Source: Martinezella rhizogenes
GTDB lineage: Bacteria; Pseudomonadota; Alphaproteobacteria; Rhizobiales; Rhizobiaceae
NCBI RefSeq assembly: GCF_000799715.1
Contig: NZ_JUHG01000011.1
Location: 310,001 to 374,000 of the forward strand
Length of the DNA stretch: 64,000 nt
Direction of reading: 5' to 3'
Made by a program: the position numbers and the translations under genes. The notes below the pieces were generated by a model that had not been told where the DNA came from, ran no database searches, and was given only the letters and a program-made list of their open reading frames with translations. Below, piece by piece: positions 38,757 to 46,814 of this stretch. Numbering within the stretch: position 1 is the first letter of the stretch; every line of letters starts with the position of its first letter.

Positions 38757-39527
38757 TCATTCCGTTGATGCGGCAGGATTTTCGACTTCGACGCGAGGCT
38801 GCCGGTCGAATAGTGAAAACAGCAGGAATCCGAAGAGGAAGCCGCCGATATGCGCGTCCCAGGCAACCGGTTGCGAACTGTCGCCGACGAGCGTGATGCC
38901 GAAGGCGACCAGTGCATTGCCGGCGATCCACATCACGATATAGACGACGACTGTCCGGCTGCGCAGCGAGGCGAGGATCGACAGCCGCGGGTTGAGATGG
39001 GCTTGCCGTATGCCGATACGGCGGCCGTCCATGGCGGGAAAGGCAAAACGGCAGGCCGCTCCCATCAACCCTGAAACGACACCGGATGCGCCGATCAACA
39101 GGGTCTGGTCTCCCCAATAGATCGCGGCGTGCAGGAATGCAGAGGCGGCGGCCGAAAAAATCCAGAACATCACATAGCGCACGACGCCAATCCGGCGCGC
39201 GACGGGTGCTGCGAAGACCATCAGCCACAGCCCGTTGAAAACGATATGCTCGATACCGCCATGCAGGAGCGAATAGGTGACTGGCGTCCATAGCCACTCC
39301 AGCCCCTGCTGCGATAGCGGAAAGGCATAGCGGGCGGGAATGAAGCTGAAGGTGAAATAGAGCCAGTTCAGCGTATCGTCCGACCACCAGGGCAGGTTCT
39401 GAACAGCGAAGACGACAGCCAATAGCGCCAGGCTTGCGAGGATGACGGGGGGCAGATTGAAAACCGGAACGCGCTCCGGCGGCCGCGGATCTTCTGGCTG
39501 TGGGCGCGGCTGCTCTGCATTATCCAT
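38757..39527 (-). CDS. Rhomboid-family intramembrane serine protease
   Basis: A 256-residue polytopic protease with six or more transmembrane helices. The catalytic Ser is at about residue 148 in LIGASGVVSG and the His at about 226 in AWDAHIGGFLFG. The supporting HGGIEHIVFNGLWL helix is also present. The N-terminus is a Pro-rich cytoplasmic stretch (about 1-25). The ATG at 39527 (MDNAEQPRPQ) is preferred to the long frame at 39593. Substrates are unknown. Confidence 0.91.
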   Translation of the reverse strand: MDNAEQPRPQPEDPRPPERVPVFNLPPVILASLALLAVVFAVQNLPWWSDDTLNWLYFTFSFIPARYAFPLSQQGLEWLWTPVTYSLLHGGIEHIVFNGLWLMVFAAPVARRIGVVRYVMFWIFSAAASAFLHAAIYWGDQTLLIGASGVVSGLMGAACRFAFPAMDGRRIGIRQAHLNPRLSILASLRSRTVVVYIVMWIAGNALVAFGITLVGDSSQPVAWDAHIGGFLFGFLLFSLFDRQPRVEVENPAASTE

Positions 39528-39740
39528 GTCTTGCTCTGAGGTCCTCAAAAGGGACTCGAGACATACAGCAGCGATTGTCAAAAAAAAAGCCATCCAACTG
39601 ACGTGGACGGCTTGGTCGCGGCAGGCAAACGAGATCCTCTCTTAACCTTAATGGCCCGGCGTTGGCATGAAATAAGCATGGCAAGGTGCAAGGGCGATGA
39701 GCGCCCCGGTATTTGAACTGAAATGGGACACCGACGCGTC

Positions 39741-40370
39741 ATGCGCCAGAAGACGAGCATCGAGATATTTACCTATTGGGAACAGCTGCGCGGTAGCGCG
39801 GATGCCCCCTTGCGCAATTTGATACAGCCTTCGGCGGTCCGCCACATCTTGCCGGAGCTGTTCATTCTGGAGCTCATGCCGCATGAGGCTCCGCGGTTCC
39901 GGCTGGCCGGGACAGCGATTTGCAGTCTCATGGGGCGCGAAATTCGTGGTGAGAGTTTTGCGGCACTTTGGGCGGGTAGCCAGATCGACGACCCGGTGCG
40001 CATTGCCACGGGCGTGATGACGCATGTGGTTCCCGCCTTGATCAATGCCACCGGCTACAGCATCAGCGGCCGGCATATGGCCTTCGAAATGGTGCTGATG
40101 CCAATGCGTTCGTCGAGTAATGTCTGCGACCGCTTGCTCGGCTGTCTGACGCCAGTTGCACATACGGCATGGCTCGGCAGCGAGCGTCTGGAGTTCCTGG
40201 CGCTCGACCGCAGCCGCCTGCTTCACGATCGCCCTGCCCGACCGGTCGAGCTGCCGTCGCATCCGCAACCCGCCGACTTGGCCGTCCCGCGAGATGCCGC
40301 TCGATTTGGTGAATTGATGCGCCGGATGCTGCAACTGAAAACCGGCATACGCGATTCTCGTATCGGTTGA
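39741..40370 (+). CDS. PAS_5 (PAS-domain) family protein
   Basis: An alphaproteobacterial protein of the PAS_5 family, 209 residues from this start. Recognisable elements are IEIFTYWEQLRGSADAPLR, LPELFILELMPHEAPRFRLAGTAICSLMGREIRG (quoted here as its two halves) and the C-terminal FLALDRSRLLHDRP. It has no output domain, so it probably senses a ligand and acts through a partner. Two starts are possible, 39723 and 39741. I prefer 39741 because family members as I recall them start close to this point, but the ribosome site is poor for both. A PilZ gene follows 118 bp downstream. Confidence 0.78.
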   Translation: MRQKTSIEIFTYWEQLRGSADAPLRNLIQPSAVRHILPELFILELMPHEAPRFRLAGTAICSLMGREIRGESFAALWAGSQIDDPVRIATGVMTHVVPALINATGYSISGRHMAFEMVLMPMRSSSNVCDRLLGCLTPVAHTAWLGSERLEFLALDRSRLLHDRPARPVELPSHPQPADLAVPRDAARFGELMRRMLQLKTGIRDSRIG

Positions 40371-40488
40371 CCCGTCACGGCACAAATTCATGCGGTTTTT
40401 CTCAGTCATCACTCGGCAAAGACAACCTTACCTTAAGAAGTTTCGGCTAATGATTGTAATAAATATAGTCGGTTGAAGAAGCCCGTTC

Positions 40489-41118
40489 ATGCATTCATTC
40501 CAGCCAGCTCAGACGATGCGGCCAAACCAAATGGCAGGGAATGCGCCTCGCAATGATCAGCGAACCTTTCAGCGGGTTCCGATCAACATGCAGGGCCGCC
40601 TGATGCTGGCCAGTTACGAAGAGTATGAGTGCCTGGTCACCGATATGTCGCCGGGTGACATGTATGTCACCTGCCTGGGCCGTCCGCGCGCCAATGAGCG
40701 CGTCGTGGCCTATATCGACCATCTTGGCCGGGTCGAGGGCCATGTAGTCGCCGTCGACGGTCGCGGCTTCAGCATGTCGATCAACGCGACCGATCGGAAG
40801 CGTGAGAAGCTCGCCGCCCAGCTTACCTGGCTTGCCAACAAGCATGAGCTTGGTCTTCCGGAAGATCGCCGTCACGACCGCTTGACCCCGCGCTCCATAA
40901 ACAGCGAATTGACCCTGGAAGACGGCACTCTCTATGTCTGCCGCATCATGGACCTGTCGCTCTCGGGTGCCGCCGTCGATGTCGAGGCCCGTCCGCCGAT
41001 CGGAATGCCCGTGCGTCTCGGCAATATGCGCGGCCGCGTCGTCCGCCACTTCATGGAAGGCGTCGCGATCGAGTTTCTCTCGCTGCAATCCCGCGAGACC
41101 TTGCGCGAATTCCTCTGA
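40489..41118 (+). CDS. Tandem PilZ-domain protein
   Basis: A 209-residue soluble protein with two PilZ-like domains, a family that binds cyclic di-GMP. The second domain (about 125-205) has the full motif: RxxxR in EDRRHDR and DLSLSG, followed by AAVDVEARPPIGMPVRL. The first (about 25-105) keeps RxxxR (RTFQR) but has DMSPGD instead of D/NxSxxG, so it may be weakened or serve for dimerisation. It may be an effector for motility, polysaccharide or cell-surface control. No diguanylate cyclase is in the window. The start at 40489 lacks a strong ribosome site. Confidence 0.87.
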   Translation: MHSFQPAQTMRPNQMAGNAPRNDQRTFQRVPINMQGRLMLASYEEYECLVTDMSPGDMYVTCLGRPRANERVVAYIDHLGRVEGHVVAVDGRGFSMSINATDRKREKLAAQLTWLANKHELGLPEDRRHDRLTPRSINSELTLEDGTLYVCRIMDLSLSGAAVDVEARPPIGMPVRLGNMRGRVVRHFMEGVAIEFLSLQSRETLREFL

Positions 41119-41190
41119 TTCCGTCATCCTGACGTCACGTTGGTTCTAGAGACAGAGGCGCTTTACCCTCCTCTACCCGCGTGGTCGCCG

Positions 41191-42153
41191 ATGAAGACGC
41201 TCTATCCGGAAATTACCCCTTATGATCAGGGCATGCTCGACGTTGGCGACGCCAACAGCATTCATTGGATGCAATCGGGCAATCCGAACGGTATTCCGGT
41301 CGTCATTTTACACGGTGGTCCCGGATCGGGCAGCTCTGCAAGCGCCCGCCGCTTCTTCGATCCGCAACATTATCGCATCATCCAGTTCGACCAGCGTGGC
41401 TGCGGCAACAGCCTGCCGCATGCATCGGAGCCGGAGATTGATCTTTCCGCCAATACCACTTGGCACCTGGTTGCCGATATCGAGCGGCTAAGGCTCTTTC
41501 TCGGCATCGAGCGTTGGCTGGTCTACGGCAACTCCTGGGGATGTACCCTGGCTTTGGTTTATACTCAGGCACACCCGGAGCGCGTCGCAGCCCTTGTCGT
41601 CGCGGGTGTGACCATGACGCGGCAATCCGAGATCGATTGGCTTTACAAAGGATTAGCTCGCTTCTTTCCCGAGGAATGGGAGCGATTTCGCGCAGGTGTT
41701 CCGGAGAGCCAGCGCGATGGCGATCTCGTCGCAGCCTATTATCAATTGCTCCGAAATCCGGATCCGACCATCCATCTCAAGGCCGCCATGGACTGGCACC
41801 AGTGGGAATCGGCTAATATCCTGGTCGATCCGCGTGCAACGCTGTCCGACCGTTGGGCCGATCCACGGTTCCTCATCGCAAGAGCCCGCATCATCACCCA
41901 CTACTTCCATCATCGCGGTTGGCTGGAAGACGGACAGATATTGCGGGATATCGATCGGCTTGCCGGCATCCCTTGTACGATGATCCAGGGCCGGCTTGAT
42001 CTCGAGGCTCCTCTTGGCACAGCATGGGAACTGTCGCGAGCTTGGCCCGCGGCGCGTTTGGTAATCGTTCCCAACGCGGCCCATTCACCGGGTGCGTCGG
42101 AGATGGCGGCAGCCATTGTCGAGGCAACGGACACATTTCGCGCACTCGCCTGA
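41191..42153 (+). CDS. pip: Proline iminopeptidase
   Basis: Cytoplasmic alpha/beta-hydrolase (peptidase S33) that removes N-terminal proline from peptides. It has 320 residues, typical for the family. Oxyanion motif VVILHGGPGSGSS, DQRGCGNSLPHA, nucleophile GNSWG (VYGNSWGCTLALVY), the cap domain with Trp/Glu residues, acid in QGRLDLEAPL and His in NAAHSPG are visible. The ATG at 41191 gives the standard MKTLYPEITPYDQGML. The upstream frame from 41140 is rejected. Confidence 0.92.
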   Translation: MKTLYPEITPYDQGMLDVGDANSIHWMQSGNPNGIPVVILHGGPGSGSSASARRFFDPQHYRIIQFDQRGCGNSLPHASEPEIDLSANTTWHLVADIERLRLFLGIERWLVYGNSWGCTLALVYTQAHPERVAALVVAGVTMTRQSEIDWLYKGLARFFPEEWERFRAGVPESQRDGDLVAAYYQLLRNPDPTIHLKAAMDWHQWESANILVDPRATLSDRWADPRFLIARARIITHYFHHRGWLEDGQILRDIDRLAGIPCTMIQGRLDLEAPLGTAWELSRAWPAARLVIVPNAAHSPGASEMAAAIVEATDTFRALA

Positions 42154-42553
42154 AGGCAGTAAAAAAATCAAAAATATTTTCTGATGTGCCGTCTCAAAAT
42201 GGCACAACAAACGGAAATCCCCGGCATTCGGACGGCCTCTACTGTGTGCCGAGACAGGGAGTCGGCCTGCTTCATTAACGCCATTGGCAAAACAAGCCGC
42301 GTGGCTAATTTTAGCAAGCAGACAGAAAGTCATTCAAAAACAAGCGGATATGAGAAATCCAGCCACAGCGGCAAACGCGGGAAGATTTTCGAATTCCGAT
42401 GGAAGTTACTTCAAAATTGATTCAAATTTTATTCTCATTTTATGACAATTCGACGCGTGTTTGAATAAACTAAGTGCTTAATTTAACTGCATAATTTTGC
42501 GTGAGGTAAAAGCCTGCATGTCATTCTGGTCCCAATAAAAAAGGGACATGGAC
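42154..42553. other. AT-richer 400-bp intergenic region with candidate promoter
   Basis: No supported gene. A 78-codon frame at 42184-42420 has no ribosome site and unusual composition. The last 130 bp are AT-rich. TTGAAT (42461-42466) and TAACTG (42484-42489), 17 bp apart, are a possible promoter for the protease gene. GTCCC (42529-42533) pairs with GGGAC (42543-42547), and this GGGAC overlaps the ribosome site of the next gene. Confidence 0.4.
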
Positions 42554-43159
42554 ATGAGCTTTCAATTTCTTCTTCGCGGATATGCCGCAGTAGCTCTCTT
42601 CACCTTCGGCTGTCTTGGCCTCGCCCACGCGACGCCTGCCAATATGACGATTACCGGCGATGCTGCGCCGCCAATCGGCCATTATCAGTTCTGCCGGGAA
42701 AATCCGACGGAATGCGCCTATGCTGGCGGCGATGCCGGTCCCGCCATCCTCACCGAAGATCGCTGGAAGACGATCCTGAACATCAACTACACGGTCAACA
42801 CGACCATCAAGCCGATGACCGACATGGATCTCTATGGCGTCGAAGAAAAATGGGCGATCCCGACCACCGCGGGCGACTGCGAGGATTTCGCGCTGCTGAA
42901 GCGCAAGGACCTGATCGAAGCTGGCTTCTCCCCCTCTGATCTACTGATGACCGTCGTGCTGCAGCCGAACGGCGAAGGCCATGCCGTGCTGACGGTACGC
43001 ACCGACCGGGGCGACTTCGTTCTCGACAACATGCGCAACAAGGTGAAACTCTGGTCGGAGACCGAATACACCTTCCTGAAGCGCCAGTCCGCCGACGATC
43101 CGGCTCGTTGGGTCAAGATTCAGGATGGCCGCGCCGTCGCTGTCGGCAGCTTGAAGTAA
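42554..43159 (+). CDS. Transglutaminase-like cysteine protease (BTLCP family)
   Basis: An exported 201-residue bacterial transglutaminase-like cysteine protease (DUF920 type). The signal peptide covers about 1-26 (YAAVALFTFGCLGLAHA). The catalytic triad is visible as Cys in TAGDCEDFALLKRKDL, His in GEGHAVLTVRT and Asp in FVLDNMRNKV. LapG, the known relative, cleaves surface adhesins under c-di-GMP control. Here no lapD or adhesin gene is adjacent, though a tandem PilZ gene lies 1.4 kb upstream. Two ATGs are possible (42548, 42554); AAGGGA at 42541-42546 is well spaced only for 42554. Confidence 0.87.
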   Translation: MSFQFLLRGYAAVALFTFGCLGLAHATPANMTITGDAAPPIGHYQFCRENPTECAYAGGDAGPAILTEDRWKTILNINYTVNTTIKPMTDMDLYGVEEKWAIPTTAGDCEDFALLKRKDLIEAGFSPSDLLMTVVLQPNGEGHAVLTVRTDRGDFVLDNMRNKVKLWSETEYTFLKRQSADDPARWVKIQDGRAVAVGSLK

Positions 43160-43214
43160 TCGCCCCAACCTTGCGACCGCCGGCGGCCTAGCGCTGGCGG
43201 CGTGAGTAAAAGGC

Positions 43215-43246
43215 CCGGTCTGTCCCCAGATTTCTGTCCCGACCGG
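43215..43246 (+). ncRNA. Hairpin with duplicated TGTCCC loop: possible 3'-UTR-derived small RNA
   Basis: CCGGTC (43215-43220) pairs with GACCGG (43241-43246), leaving a 20-nt loop that begins and ends with TGTCCC (43221-43226, 43235-43240). A Rho-independent terminator follows 7 bp later. TGTCCC is complementary to GGGACA at the ribosome site of the protease gene just upstream (42543-42548). Two stem-loops ending in a terminator, with anti-ribosome-site loops, is a small-RNA-like design. Expression is not shown. Confidence 0.35.
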
Positions 43247-43253
43247 CGCCTCG

Positions 43254-43290
43254 GAGCCGTTCCCGCTGTCCCGGGAGCGGCTCTTTTCGT
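43254..43290 (+). terminator. Rho-independent terminator after the BTLCP protease gene
   Basis: A 12-bp stem with one G-T pair (GAGCCGTTCCCG with CGGGAGCGGCTC) and a 6-nt loop is followed by TTTTCGTTTC. It lies 95 bp past the protease stop. Confidence 0.9.
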
Positions 43291-43370
43291 TTCGGACTGC
43301 ATCCAACCGGAAATCCGCCCGAAGCTTCGAGAGACCATGGCCGCCATTAAATATGCGGGCCGACGTATTC

Positions 43371-43386
43371 TTAACTGCTCATTAAC
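43371..43386 (+). promoter_or_regulatory. CtrA-type binding site
   Basis: TTAACTGCTCATTAAC matches the alphaproteobacterial CtrA consensus TTAA-N7-TTAAC exactly. It lies 108 bp upstream of the 43495 start, where an activating or repressing CtrA site for that gene would be placed. Confidence 0.55.
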
Positions 43387-43494
43387 CATGAAGGCGGCAA
43401 TCATTCCATATCGGGACTCATCAGGGGTCTCTTGCCGCAGCGGATACGTCGCCGACGATGATGTCCGATGCGGGTTGGAACCGAAGGCAAGAGC

Positions 43495-44265
43495 ATGGCC
43501 CCTCCTCTTTCGTCCACCTCCATGATCGACGAGCAGCCGCTGATATCGAGCGGTCTGGTTTACCGTTTGACGGCCGGCATTGCCGTGCTCGCCGCCTTGA
43601 CCGTCGCGATCACCATTGGAGGCCGCTGGCTCGGCGAGAAGATTTCGCTTGCCGGCCACACCGACAGCGTCAAGCCAATCACCGTAACGATCGGTGAGGA
43701 TACGCTGCGCCTTGGTGCCAATATGATCCGCTTTCCGAGCGAACGGGCAAACGGCATCGCCGAACGCGTCGATCTCTATCTGACCTGGCCGCAGATGCAG
43801 GGCTACAGCGATACCGACCGGCTGCGTTTTGACGATATCTCGCAGTCCTCCTCGCTGATTTTCCTCCAGCTTAGCCAAAGCACCATGTCGCGTGACATGT
43901 CGGGCCGGCTGGAGCCGATCTATTCGCATCTGATGGAGGGGCAGGCCTTTGCCGGCCCGCACGGCCTGACCGCGCATCCGCTCCGCGCCGATGCCGGCTA
44001 TAGCGGCGAAGTGCTTCTGACCGCGCCCCGCGCCGGCGAGCCTGATTATGTTGTTCGCTGCATCCTGCCCGCCTCGCCTGACCTTGCGACCAGCGGTGAT
44101 TGCCAGAGGGACGTCAGGGTCGGCAAGGATCTGAGCGTCCTCTATCGTTTTTCGGCCAATCAGCTTGGCGATTGGCAGGCGATGGATGCGGCCGTTCAGG
44201 GCTTCGTCAAATCCCACCTCATCGACGCACCAAACGCCAGCGGCACTTCCGCAAGCGACGGCTAA
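43495..44265 (+). CDS. Membrane-anchored protein of unknown function
   Basis: A 256-residue protein with one N-terminal transmembrane helix (about 22-42, GLVYRLTAGIAVLAALTVAI) and a periplasmic domain (about 45-256). Motifs such as VTIGEDTLRLGANMIRFP, VDLYLTWPQMQGYSD and GEVLLTAPRAGEPDYVVRC are probably shared by rhizobial homologues, but I know no function for them. Cys residues near the C-terminus (CILPASPDLATSGDC) could form a disulfide. A CtrA-type box upstream and the penicillin-binding-protein gene downstream (117 bp) suggest a role in the cell envelope or cell cycle (inference). The start could also be the GTG-type codon at 43468. Confidence 0.75.
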   Translation: MAPPLSSTSMIDEQPLISSGLVYRLTAGIAVLAALTVAITIGGRWLGEKISLAGHTDSVKPITVTIGEDTLRLGANMIRFPSERANGIAERVDLYLTWPQMQGYSDTDRLRFDDISQSSSLIFLQLSQSTMSRDMSGRLEPIYSHLMEGQAFAGPHGLTAHPLRADAGYSGEVLLTAPRAGEPDYVVRCILPASPDLATSGDCQRDVRVGKDLSVLYRFSANQLGDWQAMDAAVQGFVKSHLIDAPNASGTSASDG

Positions 44266-44382
44266 AACGGTGCCTAAATTTGAAACCAACTGTTCATCAT
44301 AAACCGATTGGTAACGCTAAGCCCCTACGTTGGAACCCAACGGACGTTCATGGAGGCGGCGGCCGGATAATTGAGACCGTAA

Positions 44383-45906
44383 ATGCAAGCAGAGAGTGAA
44401 GTAGTGTCCCGATCAATTTTTTCCGCATCCTCATCGCAGTCCGGCAAGTTTTTGGCGAAGATGCTGTTTGGTCTCGCGATTTCGACGGCGACGGTAACCA
44501 TGACCGTTGACGCGTCGTATGCAGCCGGCGGTACGAAATATGCGGGCATCGTCATCGATGCGAATACGGGCAATGTCCTCTACAGTGAGAATGCCGACAC
44601 GCTTCACTATCCCGCGTCGCTGACCAAGATGATGACGGTGTATCTGACCTTCGAAGCGCTCGAATCTGGTCGGATCACACTCGATACGCCGGTAGTCTTT
44701 TCGAAGAATGCAGCCATGCAGGCGCCGACGAAGCTTGGTATCGGCACTGGCCGTTCGGTCACCGTGCGCGACGCGATCCTCGGCATCGTTACCAAGTCGG
44801 CCAACGACGCGGCCATGGCGCTTGGGGAAATGCTCGGCGGCTCGGAAGACAATTTCGCCCGCATGATGAACGACAAGGCCCGCATGCTCGGCATGACGCG
44901 CACGACTTATCGCAACCCGAACGGCCTGCCGAACACCGCGCAGATGACCACGGCGCGCGATCAGGCCCGTCTTGGCGTCGCTCTGCGCGAGCACTTTCCG
45001 CAATATTACGGGCTCTTCTCCACGACAAGTTTTCGTCTCGGCAACAGGGTGATCCCGGGACATAACCATCTGCTCGGCTCGGTCCGTGGCGTCGATGGCA
45101 TCAAGACCGGTTATACGCGCGCCGCCGGCTACAATCTCGCGACTTCCGTAAAGGTTGATGGCCGCTCGATTGTCGGCGTCGTGCTCGGTGGCGCTTCAAC
45201 GCCCGCCCGCGACAACCAGATGCGCAAGCTGATCGCTACCTATCTGCCGGTAGCGTCGACCAAGCATATTTCCTCTAACGTGGTCGCCCAGACCGTGGCG
45301 GAAACGCCGAATCTCCAGGCCGCGAGCGCCCGCATGGCGGCGGCCGGCAGTGTGAAGGCGAGCAAGGCAGAGAGCGCGGAGATCGAAGACGATCAGCAGC
45401 CCTCTAGCGCCGCAGCTTTTGCCGCGGTAGCGCCGAAATCGAGCAATCCGCTGCTTGCGACCAAGCAGAAGCAGCGCGCCGCATCCGACGAAGTCGCCTC
45501 CATTGCCCCGACGGCGACAGACGAGAGCGGCGAGGATGATGTCGATACGCTGACGACCGCCTCGACCTCAAAGTCCGAGACGAAGGTCATCAAGCCCCAG
45601 AAGGTTGAAAAAGCCGAGAAGGCGGAAAAGCCTGAAAAGATTACCAAGGCGAGCAAGGCTGAGAAGGGCCCAACCGGCTGGGTCGTGCAGATTGGCGTTT
45701 CCTCCAGCAAGGACGGCGCCGACGATCTGCTCGACAGAGCCAAGAGCAAGGGTGGCAAGTCATTGCGCTCGGCCAAGCCCTATGCAGTTGCCTACGACGG
45801 CGGATATCGCGCTCGCTTCGGCGGCTTTGGGGATCAGAATGCGGCGGTCAACGCCTGCAAGACGCTCAAGAAAGCCGGCGTGAAGTGCTGGGCGAGCTTG
45901 GAATAG
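44383..45906 (+). CDS. D-alanyl-D-alanine carboxypeptidase with C-terminal SPOR domain
   Basis: Low-molecular-weight penicillin-binding protein (peptidase S11, DacF-like) of up to 507 residues. Export signal at about 20-48. The catalytic triad motifs are SLTK (Ser79, Lys82), SAN (139-141) and KTG (in GIKTGYTRAAG). A low-complexity Lys/Glu/Ala linker (about 325-430, with repeated KxEKAEK) joins the enzyme to a SPOR domain (about 432-507, WVVQIGVSSSKDGADDLLDRA), which binds denuded septal peptidoglycan. The protein should therefore trim peptide stems at the division site. The start could be the GTG at 44404 instead of the ATG at 44383. Confidence 0.93.
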   Translation: MQAESEVVSRSIFSASSSQSGKFLAKMLFGLAISTATVTMTVDASYAAGGTKYAGIVIDANTGNVLYSENADTLHYPASLTKMMTVYLTFEALESGRITLDTPVVFSKNAAMQAPTKLGIGTGRSVTVRDAILGIVTKSANDAAMALGEMLGGSEDNFARMMNDKARMLGMTRTTYRNPNGLPNTAQMTTARDQARLGVALREHFPQYYGLFSTTSFRLGNRVIPGHNHLLGSVRGVDGIKTGYTRAAGYNLATSVKVDGRSIVGVVLGGASTPARDNQMRKLIATYLPVASTKHISSNVVAQTVAETPNLQAASARMAAAGSVKASKAESAEIEDDQQPSSAAAFAAVAPKSSNPLLATKQKQRAASDEVASIAPTATDESGEDDVDTLTTASTSKSETKVIKPQKVEKAEKAEKPEKITKASKAEKGPTGWVVQIGVSSSKDGADDLLDRAKSKGGKSLRSAKPYAVAYDGGYRARFGGFGDQNAAVNACKTLKKAGVKCWASLE

Positions 45907-46035
45907 CAGTGTGGCCACGGTTTTCGTGCCGCATTGTCAAGAGACTGTCGGGTTTCGCGTGGCGACACCCGGCTTTCCGGACCCGGATGTGTATCGGGCC
46001 GGCCCTGAGTTTGTAATGTGTTGCGGGGATATGAG

Positions 46036-46311
46036 ATGGCGATGAACGAGAACTTTCCAGGTTTCTCGCTCGATGGCGCGGGAAAGATGAAACCGAAGGG
46101 CTTCGCCCTTCATCCGCTGCATGAAGCAGCATTGCGGCTGGCCGATCTCGGCCTTAACCGTTCGCGTTCGCGCAGCAAGACGAAAGACCTGATTGGTATC
46201 TTGCTCTGCCATGGCGCGCGCGCCTGGCGTTATTCACAGCCGGAAGCCAGTATTCGGCTACGCATCACTGCGCCAAGTGGCCAGGCACCGGTGCAACTGC
46301 GGCTGCGCTGA
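46036..46311 (+). CDS. Small hypothetical protein
   Basis: A 91-residue frame starting MAMNENFPGF, with GC-rich third positions and an amphipathic, Arg-rich middle (LADLGLNRSRSRSKTKD), ending in LRITAPSGQAPVQLRLR. A GGGGATATGAG stretch precedes the start; an alternative ATG is 6 bases later. No recognisable domain. It fills the gap between the dacF-like gene and the convergent DUF1489 gene (9 bp apart). The codon pattern is more gene-like than that of the opposite-strand frame, but it remains a prediction. Confidence 0.5.
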   Translation: MAMNENFPGFSLDGAGKMKPKGFALHPLHEAALRLADLGLNRSRSRSKTKDLIGILLCHGARAWRYSQPEASIRLRITAPSGQAPVQLRLR

Positions 46312-46320
46312 GCGCCAGCT

Positions 46321-46755
46321 TTACAGCAATCCCAATTCGGAAAGCTCGCGTCTCAAATCCGCGGGCAATTCGGCAACGCCTCCGAGACTGTCGAGGTCAC
46401 GCGGCACATCTTCCTGCGGTAGATAACGCCATCCCTGAAACGCGCGGCGCGGCTGGCCGGCTGTCTCAACGACGCTCGGATCGAGGATCAGCCGGCAGCG
46501 ATGGATGCCATCGACATCGGTGAAGGTTTCGATGCCCAGCAGCCTCTGCCGCGCCTGCACCTGCCCCTTGATCACCCAATAGAGCGAGCCGCCATCCAGA
46601 AGTTCCTCCATCCGCTTCGGCACCATCCGCGTCGTATGGGTGGTATGCGGCTCCAGGCCGGCGGCAATTGCGCTCATCGCCCGTTCGGAAACCCATTCGC
46701 GCAGATCCTCGAGCGAGTCTGCGCCCACACATAATTTGATCAGATGCAAAGCCAT
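46321..46755 (-). CDS. DUF1489 family protein
   Basis: A 144-residue conserved alphaproteobacterial protein of the DUF1489 family. Characteristic stretches are LHLIKLCVGADSLEDL, THTTRMVPKRMEELLDGGSLYWVIKG (as THTTRMVPKR and GSLYWVIKG), RCRLILDPSVVET and RRAFQGWRYLPQEDVPRDL. No enzymatic motif or membrane segment is visible. Function is unknown. It is located downstream of sdaA on the other side of a 60-bp gap. Confidence 0.9.
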   Translation of the reverse strand: MALHLIKLCVGADSLEDLREWVSERAMSAIAAGLEPHTTHTTRMVPKRMEELLDGGSLYWVIKGQVQARQRLLGIETFTDVDGIHRCRLILDPSVVETAGQPRRAFQGWRYLPQEDVPRDLDSLGGVAELPADLRRELSELGLL

Positions 46756-46814
46756 GACGCCGTTGAAATCCTTTTGACCGGCAGCGTCAAGCTTTTAGAG
46801 GTAAGCGTCCACAC

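Larger units (their letters stand above)
43160..43494. other. 335-bp region with hairpins, terminator and CtrA-type box
   Basis: No gene is supported on either strand. The long opposite-strand frame here (43120-44289) is a shadow of the next gene. The first half holds two consecutive hairpins, the second being a strong terminator. The second half holds a CtrA-type site and presumably the promoter of the 43495 gene. Confidence 0.6.

Noticed and set aside
42184..42420. A 78-codon plus-strand frame in the 400-bp gap before the BTLCP protease gene
   Set aside because: No ribosome site, low-complexity Ser/Lys composition, AT-rich DNA and no domain.
43120..44289. A 389-codon minus-strand frame over the 43495 gene
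   Set aside because: It overlaps the terminator, the CtrA box and the 43495 gene. The plus-strand frame has a signal-anchor helix and a sensible protein composition.
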